64,000 nt of DNA from Lysobacterales bacterium. Its GTDB lineage: Bacteria > Pseudomonadota > Gammaproteobacteria > Xanthomonadales > SZUA-36. Shown piece after piece: positions 37,474-47,151 of this stretch (its first letter is position 1; each line of letters opens with the position of its first letter). The position numbers and the translations under genes are program-made. The DNA lies in NCBI GenBank assembly GCA_014238945.1, contig JABAAB010000115.1:124001-188000 (forward strand), written 5' to 3'. The notes below the pieces were generated by a model, which saw only the letters and a list, made by a program, of their open reading frames with translations, did not search any database and was not told the origin of the DNA.

Positions 37474-37936
37474 GGGGGCTCCGGACCGCGTTCAGCGTGC
37501 CATAGAACGTGGCAGATGGGTAACACCGACGCTGATCCTGGTGGTGTTGTTGTTCTTTTGTTCATCACTGGAACTTGGTCGTGTTTCTGCATGGATTCCA
37601 CAGTTGGTCCTGAGCATGACACTCGTTGTACTTTTGCTGCATCTGGTGAAAGAATATTTACAAGACGGGTCTTCAGAAAATACAGAAGAAGCCTATCAGC
37701 CATCCATGTTTGCCGCGTTATCCTCGATTGCAACGATGTTTTTATCTGTGTGGCTGCTGGGTGTAATTTTCGGAACCATGTTTTTTTGCCTGCTGTATTT
37801 CCGCTGGCATTGTGGCGAACGCTGGACTCAAACCATCGCTTTTACGGTAGCCATGGGATTGGGTGTAAAACTGATGTTCGGCAGCCTGATGCAGGTTACG
37901 CTTTACCCCGGAGTCCTGATGCAGGCATTCAGTTAG
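37463..37936 (+). CDS. tctB: Tripartite tricarboxylate transporter, small permease
   Basis: The 157-residue protein has four hydrophobic segments (about 22-40, 45-65, 88-108, 120-150), the layout of TctB. It overlaps tctA by 11 bases, as small Tct subunits often do. It completes the C-A-B set. Its stop overlaps the stop of the convergent flippase gene by eight bases, so there is no room for a normal terminator between them. Confidence 0.85.
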   Translation: MMIKGAPDRVQRAIERGRWVTPTLILVVLLFFCSSLELGRVSAWIPQLVLSMTLVVLLLHLVKEYLQDGSSENTEEAYQPSMFAALSSIATMFLSVWLLGVIFGTMFFCLLYFRWHCGERWTQTIAFTVAMGLGVKLMFGSLMQVTLYPGVLMQAFS

Positions 37937-39422
37937 TTCGCTCCTGATTATTTGCAGGGTCCTGTCCGGGAGCATCTTTTTGCAAAGCTGTTGAGATGAT
38001 ATATGGAAGGGTCCTGAGTTCATCGAGTGTGGCTGCCTTTAACATCCAGGCGACAACAACATAGGTAATTGCCGACAGCATCAATCCGCTTTGCGCGGGC
38101 CAACCATCTGTCACTGCAAATATCAATGTTGCGGCGAGCCCTGCCAACAAAGGTGAAAAACATCTGTGATTCCACGGCACTGAACCAATTGACCTCATGA
38201 CAAGCCAGTACAGCAGGGTCATACCCACTGCTTCAGAGATGACCACGGCGACGGCAGCACCTACTGCGGCATAACGGGGGATCAAGAGCGCCGCCAACAA
38301 CAGCAACACCAGTGTGCTGGTTACACGACCCGCGAGTATCGCCCCTGCTCGTGGTATTGCACGTAACAACAGCTGTAAGTTACGGCTGAAAGCCAGAAAT
38401 GGCAGGGCAGCCAGTAATATAATCAGAACAAATCCGGAATTTGAGTAGGCTCCACCAAACAGCAGAGTGAGCACCTCGTCTGCATACAGTGCGAGCAGCA
38501 GAATCACCGGGGTAATGATCACCAGGTAGTAACGTAACAGCTTACCCAGCAGATCAAATGCCTGGGACAGATTGCCAGAAATCAGGCGGCTTGTTGAGGG
38601 GAATGCCGACTTGTTGATCACATGCAGCAAAATGGCCATGGTCAGCATCAGTTTTTGCGCCACCAGGAAATCTGCCGCGGCTTCGGTTGTATACAACCAA
38701 CCCAACAGCAGGATGGCACCGTTCATATAGACCGAGCCCAAAATCGCCGCAAGACCCAGCGGTAGGGCCTCCCGGGAAATCTCGGGCCAGTCCCTGTATC
38801 TGAATTCCAGGCTCAGACCCGGATAAATCCGCCCCAGTTGTCTGTACAGCCACCAGACCATGATCAACGCTGCTGCCACCTCAAGTACCGGCACCCAGAG
38901 CAGGTCATTTCCCTGTCCCTTGACCAACAGGATCAGACCTGCAAATGCCATCGTTTTCTCGGCCACATCAGCAACTGCGTTGACATGCATCTTGTCCAGC
39001 CCCCTGAATGCCCAGACAACGGTTAGCGCAGGACGCAACAGCAACAGGGAACAGAGGATCAACAGGGTGGCTGAAATGGAAAAAGTCCGGGAAAGTGCGG
39101 GTGCAAGCAGTACCAGGCAGGCAATTACAAACACGGCCATTACCAGACGCAATCCTGTCATCTGTGCATAGATGAGTGGCACCGAGTCGGGATCAAGGGC
39201 TGTCAACCGGGTGGCACGCGACCCCGTTCCGGCGTGCACCAGGTTGGAAAGGATGCCAACGATGGCCAGTGCCACGCCCAGCGCCCCGTAGGCAGTCGGG
39301 GTCAACATCCTGGCAAGGTAGATTGCGGTGGCCAGTCCGATAATTCGCAGCAAGACCTCCTGTATGGACAACCAGGTCACATTACGTACCATTCGCCGGG
39401 ATTGTTGGGTCAGTGGGTTCAT
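37929..39422 (-). CDS. Oligosaccharide flippase (Wzx-like)
   Basis: This 497-residue protein has about 12-14 hydrophobic helices and the MATE/MOP-family flippase pattern. It begins RMVRNVTWLSIQEVLLRIIGLATAIYLARMLTPTAYGALG-like (about 10-50), the usual 'g....l.r..g....i.arlLgp..yG' motif. Flippases of this group move lipid-linked sugar units across the inner membrane. It is the last of four co-directional genes with a deacetylase, ATP-grasp and cupin protein, suggesting an envelope-glycan locus. Confidence 0.88.
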   Translation of the reverse strand: MNPLTQQSRRMVRNVTWLSIQEVLLRIIGLATAIYLARMLTPTAYGALGVALAIVGILSNLVHAGTGSRATRLTALDPDSVPLIYAQMTGLRLVMAVFVIACLVLLAPALSRTFSISATLLILCSLLLLRPALTVVWAFRGLDKMHVNAVADVAEKTMAFAGLILLVKGQGNDLLWVPVLEVAAALIMVWWLYRQLGRIYPGLSLEFRYRDWPEISREALPLGLAAILGSVYMNGAILLLGWLYTTEAAADFLVAQKLMLTMAILLHVINKSAFPSTSRLISGNLSQAFDLLGKLLRYYLVIITPVILLLALYADEVLTLLFGGAYSNSGFVLIILLAALPFLAFSRNLQLLLRAIPRAGAILAGRVTSTLVLLLLAALLIPRYAAVGAAVAVVISEAVGMTLLYWLVMRSIGSVPWNHRCFSPLLAGLAATLIFAVTDGWPAQSGLMLSAITYVVVAWMLKAATLDELRTLPYIISTALQKDAPGQDPANNQERTN

Positions 39423-39456
39423 GTCGTTTCTTTGGTCCGGGTGCAGATCATTGCAG

Positions 39457-40752
39457 TCATGACCAGCGTTCCTGGAAGGCCTCTGCCACGACCCTGAACA
39501 TCCTGATCATGGGTGGAAACGGGTCTGATAAAAATCCGCGGTTGAGTGGACTGAGTACCCGGTCCCGCTTGCTGAAATATTCTTTTCTGAGATCACCTAA
39601 CAGTTGCGGGATTGACTCCATCGACGGGCGCTCCCGGTGCCGGGGTCTGCGCAGGACTGTTACACGGACAAATTCGGAGGTCTGATCGAGAACCTGTCCG
39701 ATCAGATGACGCAGATCCCACATCGGGTCGAGCAGTATGACGCCTTCCCGGAAGGTGGGGGCTGGGCCCGGGTCCTGACCATTTGCGATGCGCAGAAACA
39801 TCAGGGGTTCATTCATCCCCAGTACCGTTCTGTACCAAAGGTTGTGCCCAAAACGCGGGTTTATCTCCATCAGTTTGGGTTTATCATCGCGTTGGTCCAC
39901 GATGGTCTGCAGGGTCATCCCACCCCAGATACCCAGTTCGCGAAGCAGGGCCTGGACCTCATCGAGATAGGGTACATCCGTTGACGATACCACGGCTGCA
40001 CAGGGGCTTCTTACCCCGGTTTTTCGGGTGCGAAGCACCTCGGGTGAAAACAGACTGACAATCTCCGAATCTCGATCAACAACCAGGTAGTAATTTCTCT
40101 TGGTTGCTTCGGGTATGAAGTCCTGCAATATGGGACTGGGTTGCAATTTATTCAGATTGTTGAAAGTGGCCTCCAGTGCATCACGGTCACTCACCCATAT
40201 GATGTTGGCACCGTGTGCGTTGCATCGTGGTTTAAGAATCCACGGTCCGGTACTTGCGTTGTGTGCAACAGCCAGGTCATCAGAATTCACAATCACAGCA
40301 GTTCGGGGAATGGGGAAACCGGATTTTTCGGCAGCGGCGAGGGTCAGTGACTTGTCCAGGATCCCGGTCAATGCATTGTAGTCGGGCACCACCGCCACGA
40401 TACCCTGGCCGGCCAGGCGCTGCTTGTTCTTGGAGAAGATATAGACCTCTGCATCATAGGATGGAAATATGGTGTCGATGTCCTCTGCCGCGCATATTTC
40501 CTCAATGCGCTGTATGTAACGTTCCTCATCATCGCTGTTACGGGCTTGTATTCTTCCTGCTTTCCAATCCGCATAAACATCGGGCACACGATAGCGCTTG
40601 CTGACATGACGTGACCACTGGGACAACCCGGACCAGCGTTTGAACAGGTTGCTGCCACTGACCGTGACAATGATCTTGTTGGCCTCCTTGCGCAGGCACT
40701 GCAGAATCAGGTATGCCTGGTCCTCTTGTGTATTGGTTATCAACAGGTTCAT
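39457..40752 (-). CDS. ATP-grasp domain protein (carboxylate-amine ligase type)
   Basis: This 431-residue cytoplasmic enzyme shows an ATP-grasp fold: a pre-ATP-grasp alpha/beta domain (LLITNTQEDQAYLILQCLRK), an ATP-binding half with GPWILKPRCNAHGANII, and the metal-binding end KLMEINPRFGHNLWY. It probably joins a carboxylate to an amine or similar group at ATP cost. Between a flippase and a polysaccharide deacetylase, decoration of a glycan or building block is a fair guess. It is 36 bases downstream of the deacetylase gene. No close named family recognised. Confidence 0.83.
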   Translation of the reverse strand: MNLLITNTQEDQAYLILQCLRKEANKIIVTVSGSNLFKRWSGLSQWSRHVSKRYRVPDVYADWKAGRIQARNSDDEERYIQRIEEICAAEDIDTIFPSYDAEVYIFSKNKQRLAGQGIVAVVPDYNALTGILDKSLTLAAAEKSGFPIPRTAVIVNSDDLAVAHNASTGPWILKPRCNAHGANIIWVSDRDALEATFNNLNKLQPSPILQDFIPEATKRNYYLVVDRDSEIVSLFSPEVLRTRKTGVRSPCAAVVSSTDVPYLDEVQALLRELGIWGGMTLQTIVDQRDDKPKLMEINPRFGHNLWYRTVLGMNEPLMFLRIANGQDPGPAPTFREGVILLDPMWDLRHLIGQVLDQTSEFVRVTVLRRPRHRERPSMESIPQLLGDLRKEYFSKRDRVLSPLNRGFLSDPFPPMIRMFRVVAEAFQERWS

Positions 40753-40788
40753 GGCTGCGATTGGATTCCGGTGTGTGTTCAGTACAGA

Positions 40789-41538
40789 TCAGGCCAGATG
40801 TTGCTTGATCTGGCGCAGGGTTTGTCGGAACCGAAGATAACCCGCAAGTCCACCCCGGATAACGCTATTGAATACCGCTGGTTTCTTCAGATAATAGCTA
40901 TCCACCCGATTTAGTTGCAGTGGATCAGTCTCTGTCTGGTTATATCCCAGGCGAGTGGTACAGGCATATTGATAATATCTGCGGGTAGCTTCACACACCC
41001 GGGTGCTCAGGTCTCCGTAGGGAAAAGCAAAGCCGTCAACAGGAAGTTGCAATCGTTGTTGCAATGTTTGCCTGGACTGGTCCAATTCACGATTAAGTTC
41101 ACCCGGAGCCAGTTGTGTCAGCCTGTCATGGCTTACCGAATGCGAACCAATTTCAAACCCGGTTGCTGCCAGTTCTTTTAGATGGCCCCAACCGAGTAAA
41201 TCACGGTCGATGTCAGGATTGACGGAACGTGCCCTGGCTGCCTTCATCCCGACCAGACCGGAAACTACAAAAATCGTTGCGGAAAACCCCAGCGAATCCA
41301 TGACGGGTAACACCGTCTCAAAAAAATCGAGGTAGCCGTCATCAAAAGTCAATATGACCGAATTGCTGGGAAATCGACCCCGGTTACTCAAGTGGGCAAA
41401 GGCCTGGTCCAAACTGATACCGGATAGCCCCAGGTCTGCGATCTGCTCCATCTGCCATTGAAACAACGTGGGGGATGTGGAGGTGACCGATCTCCTGCTA
41501 TCAATCGAGTGATAGGTTAGAATTATTAAATTACTCAT
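40789..41538 (-). CDS. Polysaccharide deacetylase family protein
   Basis: The 249-residue protein has the NodB motifs of carbohydrate esterase family 4: LTYHSI at the start, VILTFDDGYLDFFETVLP (motif 1 with metal Asp), IGSHSVSHDRLTQL (motif 2 with HxxxH metal ligands) and FAFPYGDLSTRV (motif 3). It should remove acetyl groups from N-acetylated sugars. No signal peptide is visible, so the substrate may be cytoplasmic or export is unusual. It overlaps the cupin gene by four bases (ATGA). Confidence 0.9.
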   Translation of the reverse strand: MSNLIILTYHSIDSRRSVTSTSPTLFQWQMEQIADLGLSGISLDQAFAHLSNRGRFPSNSVILTFDDGYLDFFETVLPVMDSLGFSATIFVVSGLVGMKAARARSVNPDIDRDLLGWGHLKELAATGFEIGSHSVSHDRLTQLAPGELNRELDQSRQTLQQRLQLPVDGFAFPYGDLSTRVCEATRRYYQYACTTRLGYNQTETDPLQLNRVDSYYLKKPAVFNSVIRGGLAGYLRFRQTLRQIKQHLA

Positions 41539-42686
41539 TGATTATTATCAATATTATTATTCAGTTCCTGTTCCCATTCTTGCTCTACCTCATCCTGGTT
41601 CACATTCAGGTCATCTTCAAAACGCAAACCCAGGTTGATCACCAGTTCCGGCACGTTGATGGCAAGATAACGTGCGGGTGTGGAGCCAGGATTCAGATGC
41701 TGGTGATACCAGTAGGTTGGTGGCACAAAAAGCGTTCCGGCCTGCCAATCAATGCGTTTTCTCTTGTGATAGTTACCTTCTGGCCACGTCAATGAATATC
41801 CTTCGCCCGACAGCAACAGTATAAAGGCATCACTGCTGTGCCGATGTGCCTTTTTGTAACTACCGGCCTGCATTTCTGCAATATGCAGACTGATCATGGT
41901 GTTGCCGGCCATAGCCCATCTTTTTACACTGTTTCCCTCGCCACGCAATCTCCATTTAGTCGTTTCCTCCAGAAGCACATTGTCAATAAAATTTGTAGAA
42001 AACCTGAATTCGTCCAATTGCTCATTTTGTTCAAGAAAGTCCTCGTCATGATCGAAGCGGTCAGTGAAAGCGTATGGGTTATTGGTGATAAAGTCCTCAT
42101 TGTTGACAGCATTGAGTACAAAAGGAAAGCTGGTAATCGCCAGCAGGCGGACCGGTTGATCACTGTCATTGAACAATTGATGACGCACATTCAATGGTAC
42201 CGAGAACAGGCTGCCATCATCCCAATCCACTCTCAATGGTGGTTGTCCTTCCTGCTGGATCATCGTGTGCCCAGGTCCACCCATAAAATAGATGCCTTTC
42301 TCGTACAGGTGACGCCGACTCCGGGTGCTGCCACGGGCAGGGATTTCCAGAAGACGGCCATCACTCATCTGGTAGTCAGCAAAATGTAGGTATAACCCGG
42401 AGACCCCGCTACCCATTTGTGGCCAGGCTTTCAATTCAATACTGCGCACATCGTTGATGACCAGGGCTTCATGAACGGGTATTTCACTCCTGGCTCGATC
42501 CAGCCATTTTTGATAAGGGGAACCCTCCGGCGGGATGCGAACCACGGTGGGGCCCAGCACATCCACACCTTTTACCACTGCGAACAGTTCAAAAAATACC
42601 TGGCGTGCCAATCCGGTTTTTAAAGCCAGAAAAATACCCAGCGTCAGTATCCCGGCTACTGCCAGGATTTTAGTCCGTGTTTTCAT
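41535..42686 (-). CDS. Membrane-anchored double cupin-like protein
   Basis: The 383-residue protein has one N-terminal transmembrane helix (ILAVAGILTLGIFLALKTG, about 8-27). Two cupin-like barrels are visible: one around 125-225 (GPGHTMIQQEGQPPLRV, QLFNDSDQPVRLLAI) and one around 270-360 (SYKKAHRHSSDAFILLLSGEGY, FVPPTYWYHQHLNPG), the second with the His-rich motif that binds metal. The tail is acidic and Asn-rich. The role is unknown. It is first in the four-gene glycan run, so an epimerase- or oxygenase-like activity on sugars is possible but unproven. Confidence 0.78.
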   Translation of the reverse strand: MKTRTKILAVAGILTLGIFLALKTGLARQVFFELFAVVKGVDVLGPTVVRIPPEGSPYQKWLDRARSEIPVHEALVINDVRSIELKAWPQMGSGVSGLYLHFADYQMSDGRLLEIPARGSTRSRRHLYEKGIYFMGGPGHTMIQQEGQPPLRVDWDDGSLFSVPLNVRHQLFNDSDQPVRLLAITSFPFVLNAVNNEDFITNNPYAFTDRFDHDEDFLEQNEQLDEFRFSTNFIDNVLLEETTKWRLRGEGNSVKRWAMAGNTMISLHIAEMQAGSYKKAHRHSSDAFILLLSGEGYSLTWPEGNYHKRKRIDWQAGTLFVPPTYWYHQHLNPGSTPARYLAINVPELVINLGLRFEDDLNVNQDEVEQEWEQELNNNIDNNQ

Positions 42687-42798
42687 GTTTTCGGTCCGCT
42701 TTCCTTCAAGGTCAGGGATGATTCAAGAAGTGTCTATCATAAGTTGCCGGGATAAATATTTCAGCGTAACCACGCTGTTCACTGTATTGTTTCAACGT

Positions 42799-43995
42799 AT
42801 GCGGTTTTGTCACGTAACAACTTTTTATCCGCCTTACCATTTCGGCGGTGATGCAATTCTTACACAAATGATTTGTGAGGCCCTGGCTCGCCGGGGTCAT
42901 GAAGTAGACGTGGTGTATTGTATGGATGCCTATCATCTGAAGGGCAAACCTGTAACCAGTCCCCCTCCTGATGCAGGTGGAATTCGTCACCACGCTATAC
43001 ACAGCCGGTTCGGTGTACTTTCTCCACTAATTACCCAACAGACGGGTCGCCCTGGCCCCAAGCATAGACAACTGAAGAAAATCTTTTCCAAGCCATATGA
43101 TGTGGTGCATTTTCACAATATCTCGTTGATCGGAGGACCCGGTGTATTGCCCTTGAGTCGTGCGCCGGTAACTTTCATGACTACACATGATCACTGGCTG
43201 TTTTGTGCAACCCATGTGTTATGGAAAAATGGTAAATACCCCTGCGACCGGCCACAGTGTTTCAGTTGTTCGATCAGGAGTGGGATTCCACCCCAGCTCT
43301 GGCGATATACCAATTACAGCGCACGTTGTCTGGAACATGTTGATGCACTACTTGCACCCACAAAGTACACGGCTGACAAACACCGGGAAGCCGGTATAAC
43401 GAGGCCCATCCACGTGTTGGATTCGTTTACCAATGTCGCCGTCGTACCGGCATCTTCAGAGTCCCACTCCGACCGGGCTGTGTTTGTGTGTGCCAGTCGA
43501 CTGGTCAAGTCCAAGGGTGTGGAGCAATTATTGAAATCTTTTGTAAAGAGACCTGAATTTGATTTGCAGATCGCTGGCGACGGCCCGCTGGGTCCGCAAC
43601 TCAGGAAGCAGTTTGCCGGGTTTGCCAATATCCACTTTTTGGGCAATTTACCGCACAGCAGTATTGAAGCATTGTTCAGCAGGGCAACGGCGGTGATCAG
43701 TCCCTCCTGGGGCCCCGAAGTCTTTGGTCTGACGGTCCTTGAATCCATGGCTTGTGGTACCCCGGTCATTGTACGACGTGCCGGTGGCAGCACTGAGGTG
43801 ATCGAGCAAACCAGTGGCGGGTTGGCATATGATAATCCGGAAGAACTGCTTCCACACGTGGACCGATTGGCCACTGATCCAAGCTTACGGCAATCATTGA
43901 GTGAAAATGCTCTGCGGGCGGTATCACGTGATTTCGGTGAAGAAAGATGGTTGGAGCGGTATTTTGGTCTTATTGACAGATACCGGACAGGTTAG
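42799..43995 (+). CDS. Glycosyltransferase family 4 protein
   Basis: ATG 42799 is chosen because MRFCHVTTFYPPYHFGGDAI is the normal GT4 N-terminus; the frame is open upstream but carries no family signal there. The 398-residue GT-B enzyme has the N-terminal Rossmann start, a FVCASRLVKSKGVEQLLKSF donor-binding region and the C-terminal PSWGPEVFGLTVLESMACGTPVI motif with the two Glu of EX7E. It should transfer an activated sugar to a glycan or lipid carrier. It is divergent from the cupin gene and thus belongs to the same envelope-glycan locus. A Cys-rich loop (CDRPQCFSCSIRSG) might bind metal. Confidence 0.88.
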   Translation: MRFCHVTTFYPPYHFGGDAILTQMICEALARRGHEVDVVYCMDAYHLKGKPVTSPPPDAGGIRHHAIHSRFGVLSPLITQQTGRPGPKHRQLKKIFSKPYDVVHFHNISLIGGPGVLPLSRAPVTFMTTHDHWLFCATHVLWKNGKYPCDRPQCFSCSIRSGIPPQLWRYTNYSARCLEHVDALLAPTKYTADKHREAGITRPIHVLDSFTNVAVVPASSESHSDRAVFVCASRLVKSKGVEQLLKSFVKRPEFDLQIAGDGPLGPQLRKQFAGFANIHFLGNLPHSSIEALFSRATAVISPSWGPEVFGLTVLESMACGTPVIVRRAGGSTEVIEQTSGGLAYDNPEELLPHVDRLATDPSLRQSLSENALRAVSRDFGEERWLERYFGLIDRYRTG

Positions 43996-44058
43996 CTGAC
44001 GCGGCACTCCTCGCTGTATTCGACTTTGATACGTTAATGAGCAGATTATTGCCACATT

Positions 44059-44081
44059 ACCCGGCTCAGGTAGAGCCGGGT
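44059..44081 (+). terminator. Rho-independent terminator after the glycosyltransferase gene
   Basis: A perfect 9-bp stem (ACCCGGCTC / GAGCCGGGT) with a 5-base loop is followed by a T-rich stretch (GTTCTTGTTT). It lies 63 bases past the glycosyltransferase stop, between convergent genes. The minus side lacks a T tract. Confidence 0.78.
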
Positions 44082-44103
44082 GTTCTTGTTTCAGTACTGG
44101 ATT

Positions 44104-47100
44104 TCAGATGTGCCAAACCTGCCATCTCCGCCAAGCCAACCAAGCGCCGATGGCAGTGGCGACTCCCAGTGACAGCAAGGACGCCGGTGTAGTGCTTGCT
44201 CCAAGAATGAAGACAGAAAGGACCAGCAGAATTGCACCTCCCCCGACCAGCATGAATGGCAGCCCCCGGGGTGTGGCGATGTGCTTGAAGCCGATCAGTA
44301 TGATACCCGTCCATATTGCAGCAGCTGCCAGCAGACTGACCCATAAACCGACAAATCCCGCCTTTTGATGGACATAGCGCAGCGAGAAATAAGCATCTTC
44401 CTCCGCCTGATTGGCGTAGAGTTTGGCAAAGCTGAACAGCTGACCCTGGGTAGGTAACTGGATATGCAAGGGTTCACCTGTGACCACGTTGGCCACGACA
44501 TCCCGCAGTAGGCCCGCAGCCGCCATCTTGATGGGTTGCAGGCTGATGCGGTCAAGAATCTCCATATTGGTTTTTGGAACACCATAACGAGGTGTTGCGG
44601 GTACATACACGTCCCAGCGTGAGTGCGTCACGATCATGTCCGGACGGGGCAGGGTGCCTTCGATGCTGCCGAAGGTATCCATACCCTCGCTGCGCGTGGC
44701 GTAAACCAGTTCTACCGGGAAGGCAGTGGCCGAATTGACCATCTTGACCAGCACGTCACGCGAATCACCATCCTGGCCGGTGGCAAAGGCCGGCTTTTGT
44801 GGCTGGCCATTGACGAATACCGACCAGATTTCCGAGCCAGTGGGCAAGGCCAGACGCAGGAACTGGCGGCGGCTGTTGCGTACATCGAACTGCACCCGTG
44901 TGACAGCGAGGCCATCGGTGGTATACAGGGTCTGGTAGGTGGCCGTGTCGATGGCTGCTACCTGCACGTCTATTTCCTGGTGGCGGGTGATGCTCAGGCT
45001 CAGCGTGAATGGCTTTTCGGTTTTTACATACCGGTAGGCCAGCAGGATCGGGTTGGTGGTCTTGAGCACCAGTTGCCTGGGCAACTCGTTGATCTCGAGT
45101 GTGGACAACTGCTCCACCCGCTTGGCCTGGACCTCCAGTGCAGACAATGCCTCGATGGCGATACGCCCATGCTCCACATCCGCCCCGGCGACCTCGATTC
45201 GTGGAACAGAAGTCTCGGCCGTGCCATCCAGCATGATGCGTTCATAATTCAGCTCAATTCGAAACTGGCCGTCCATTTCCTGGGTGAATTCAATATTGAT
45301 CAGTTGCTGCTCACCGTCCGTCACTACCTGGTGGGTGCGAATGGATGGCCCGTTTACACCGAGGATGTTGATTTCTGCCGGCAGCTCCAGTTGCAGGTCA
45401 CGCAATACACCTGATTTCACATCGACACCAACGCTCACCTGGCCCCTCAGGGTTACTTCACCGATCGAAATCAGGCTGTCGACCTGGGCATTGAACTTGC
45501 CCTGTTTGCGTTCCGGTGTCACGGTATTGACCAGTAGTGTTGCCGAACCGGCGTGATACTTGTAAGTGTGTGAAACCGATTGTTCCAGCCGGTTTCTGAA
45601 GAATGCCGGTAGCTGGTTCTCGCCCACTTCAGACATATCCTCATGTTGAGCGGGTGCCAGGGCGAGGTCAGCTCCTGAAAGCAGTGAAAGCATGCCTTTT
45701 TGACGCACCACTTCCAGTGCACGCAGTAGTGGGATATTGATATCTGCTGTTTTTTCACCCAGCAGTTGTTCAAACATGACATCCAGTACAAATTCGCCTT
45801 TGATCGCACGGTTGAGAAATACCTGGATCCGGTTAATCGGGTCGTCTGCTTCTCCTTTGAGCAGGGTCCAGTCCACGATGGCCCCGCTGGCACTGTTAAT
45901 ACTGTTGACCTGCGCACTCGCCGGGATACTGAACAGCAGATTGTTGGTCTCACCACGTGTGATCTCGTAATGGATCGCCGCGCGGCCATAGAGAACACCC
46001 TCGGCAGCATGTAAAGCATGATAGACAACGGCGTTGGAACGGCTTTCAATGGCCACGTACTCCGGTATGGCCTCCATCCAGGTCAGGGCCACGGTCTGGC
46101 TTATGGGCAGGTAGAAGGTCAACCGGGTATCACCCTTGACGTTCTCCGACGCCACATTAGCCGCTGGCACCACCTTGACCAGTTTTTCACCGGGCAGGGT
46201 CAATACAAATTTCGAGATCGGCACACCGGGAATGTCAAAGCCGGTGGTGGGTACCCCGTCCGGATTACTGACAACGGACAGGAAGCTGAGACCGATCGTG
46301 TGCTGGCCAGCGCCGCCGAGTCGAACCGCGAAGCGTCCGTCCTGGTTGAATACTGTTGCAGGCTTGCCATCCACTTCGACCGAGACCAGCGTAGCGCGGG
46401 TGGATATCAAAGGCACCGTGATTTCACCGTCGATCAGCATCTCGGCCATGAAGCTTGCATTCCAGGCGATGGCATCACCACGAACGGTACCGTTATAGGC
46501 AGCCTGGCTAAGAATATATTCACGTTCGTGGGCGACCCGCCACGCGATCATCATAGAGTGGCTGTTGGCCACCGTTCCCTGCGCCGTGGTTCCCTTACTG
46601 TGTTCGTTCTTGATCAGCTTGGTTGCAGGCGCTACCGACAGGTCGATATGCCGTTGTGGAATGTGAAGTTTGAAACGCGTGGCCGCCGCGTTGGGAATGG
46701 GCAGGCTGGTCACATAGGCCAGATCGGAAAAGTGTGCATCCACGTGATAGGTGAGTTGCATGTTGACTTTTTGACGGGATTCCGACAGCCAGAACAAACC
46801 ATCCGCACGCTGGATCAATTGCACATCTGCTCCATTGATGGTGGCGGATTCCAGTGCGGCCCCCGGACCGAGCAGCGCAACCAGTGTCCACTCGTCTTCA
46901 AAGGTCTCGACTTTAAGCTCGGCTTGAACCGTTGCGGTCATATGCCTGTCGTGCTGGTTAAAGATGACATTCAGTTGGGTCTGACCCACCGCATAACTCG
47001 ATGGTGCCGGCTGGCCCTGTGCTGTGGCCTGTTGAAGCAGGTTTTGATATTGGATCAACGGCAGGGTCACCTGGCCATTGGGCAGCATGATTTCTTCTGC

Positions 47101-47151
47101 CATGGTGGAGAAACTGCTGAGTACACTAATCAGGATGATGATGATTTTCAT
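44104..47151 (-). CDS. Giant exported membrane protein of sigma-factor locus
   Basis: I use ATG 47151 in a TAATG overlap with the VWA gene, with GGAG about 10 bases upstream; ATG 47160 is an alternative. About 1,015 residues. It has a signal peptide (IIIILISVLSSFSTMA), then about 900 residues of beta-rich periplasmic sequence with repeated strands, and three or four C-terminal transmembrane helices (from about residue 925: GLWVSLLAAAAIWTGIILIG, LPFMLVGGGAILLVLSVF, LLSLGVATAIGAWLAW). I recognise no named domain. It is third in an ECF sigma, anti-sigma-VWA, exported protein run, so it may sense or execute an envelope stress response. Confidence 0.78.
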   Translation of the reverse strand: MKIIIILISVLSSFSTMAEEIMLPNGQVTLPLIQYQNLLQQATAQGQPAPSSYAVGQTQLNVIFNQHDRHMTATVQAELKVETFEDEWTLVALLGPGAALESATINGADVQLIQRADGLFWLSESRQKVNMQLTYHVDAHFSDLAYVTSLPIPNAAATRFKLHIPQRHIDLSVAPATKLIKNEHSKGTTAQGTVANSHSMMIAWRVAHEREYILSQAAYNGTVRGDAIAWNASFMAEMLIDGEITVPLISTRATLVSVEVDGKPATVFNQDGRFAVRLGGAGQHTIGLSFLSVVSNPDGVPTTGFDIPGVPISKFVLTLPGEKLVKVVPAANVASENVKGDTRLTFYLPISQTVALTWMEAIPEYVAIESRSNAVVYHALHAAEGVLYGRAAIHYEITRGETNNLLFSIPASAQVNSINSASGAIVDWTLLKGEADDPINRIQVFLNRAIKGEFVLDVMFEQLLGEKTADINIPLLRALEVVRQKGMLSLLSGADLALAPAQHEDMSEVGENQLPAFFRNRLEQSVSHTYKYHAGSATLLVNTVTPERKQGKFNAQVDSLISIGEVTLRGQVSVGVDVKSGVLRDLQLELPAEINILGVNGPSIRTHQVVTDGEQQLINIEFTQEMDGQFRIELNYERIMLDGTAETSVPRIEVAGADVEHGRIAIEALSALEVQAKRVEQLSTLEINELPRQLVLKTTNPILLAYRYVKTEKPFTLSLSITRHQEIDVQVAAIDTATYQTLYTTDGLAVTRVQFDVRNSRRQFLRLALPTGSEIWSVFVNGQPQKPAFATGQDGDSRDVLVKMVNSATAFPVELVYATRSEGMDTFGSIEGTLPRPDMIVTHSRWDVYVPATPRYGVPKTNMEILDRISLQPIKMAAAGLLRDVVANVVTGEPLHIQLPTQGQLFSFAKLYANQAEEDAYFSLRYVHQKAGFVGLWVSLLAAAAIWTGIILIGFKHIATPRGLPFMLVGGGAILLVLSVFILGASTTPASLLSLGVATAIGAWLAWRRWQVWHI

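Noticed and set aside
42535..42798. Upstream extension of the glycosyltransferase gene
   Set aside because: The frame is open but overlaps the divergent cupin gene, lacks family similarity and precedes a perfect GT4 N-terminus at 42799.
44623..45414. Plus-strand frame of 263 codons inside the giant exported protein gene
   Set aside because: Same reason: antisense shadow, no start context or domain.
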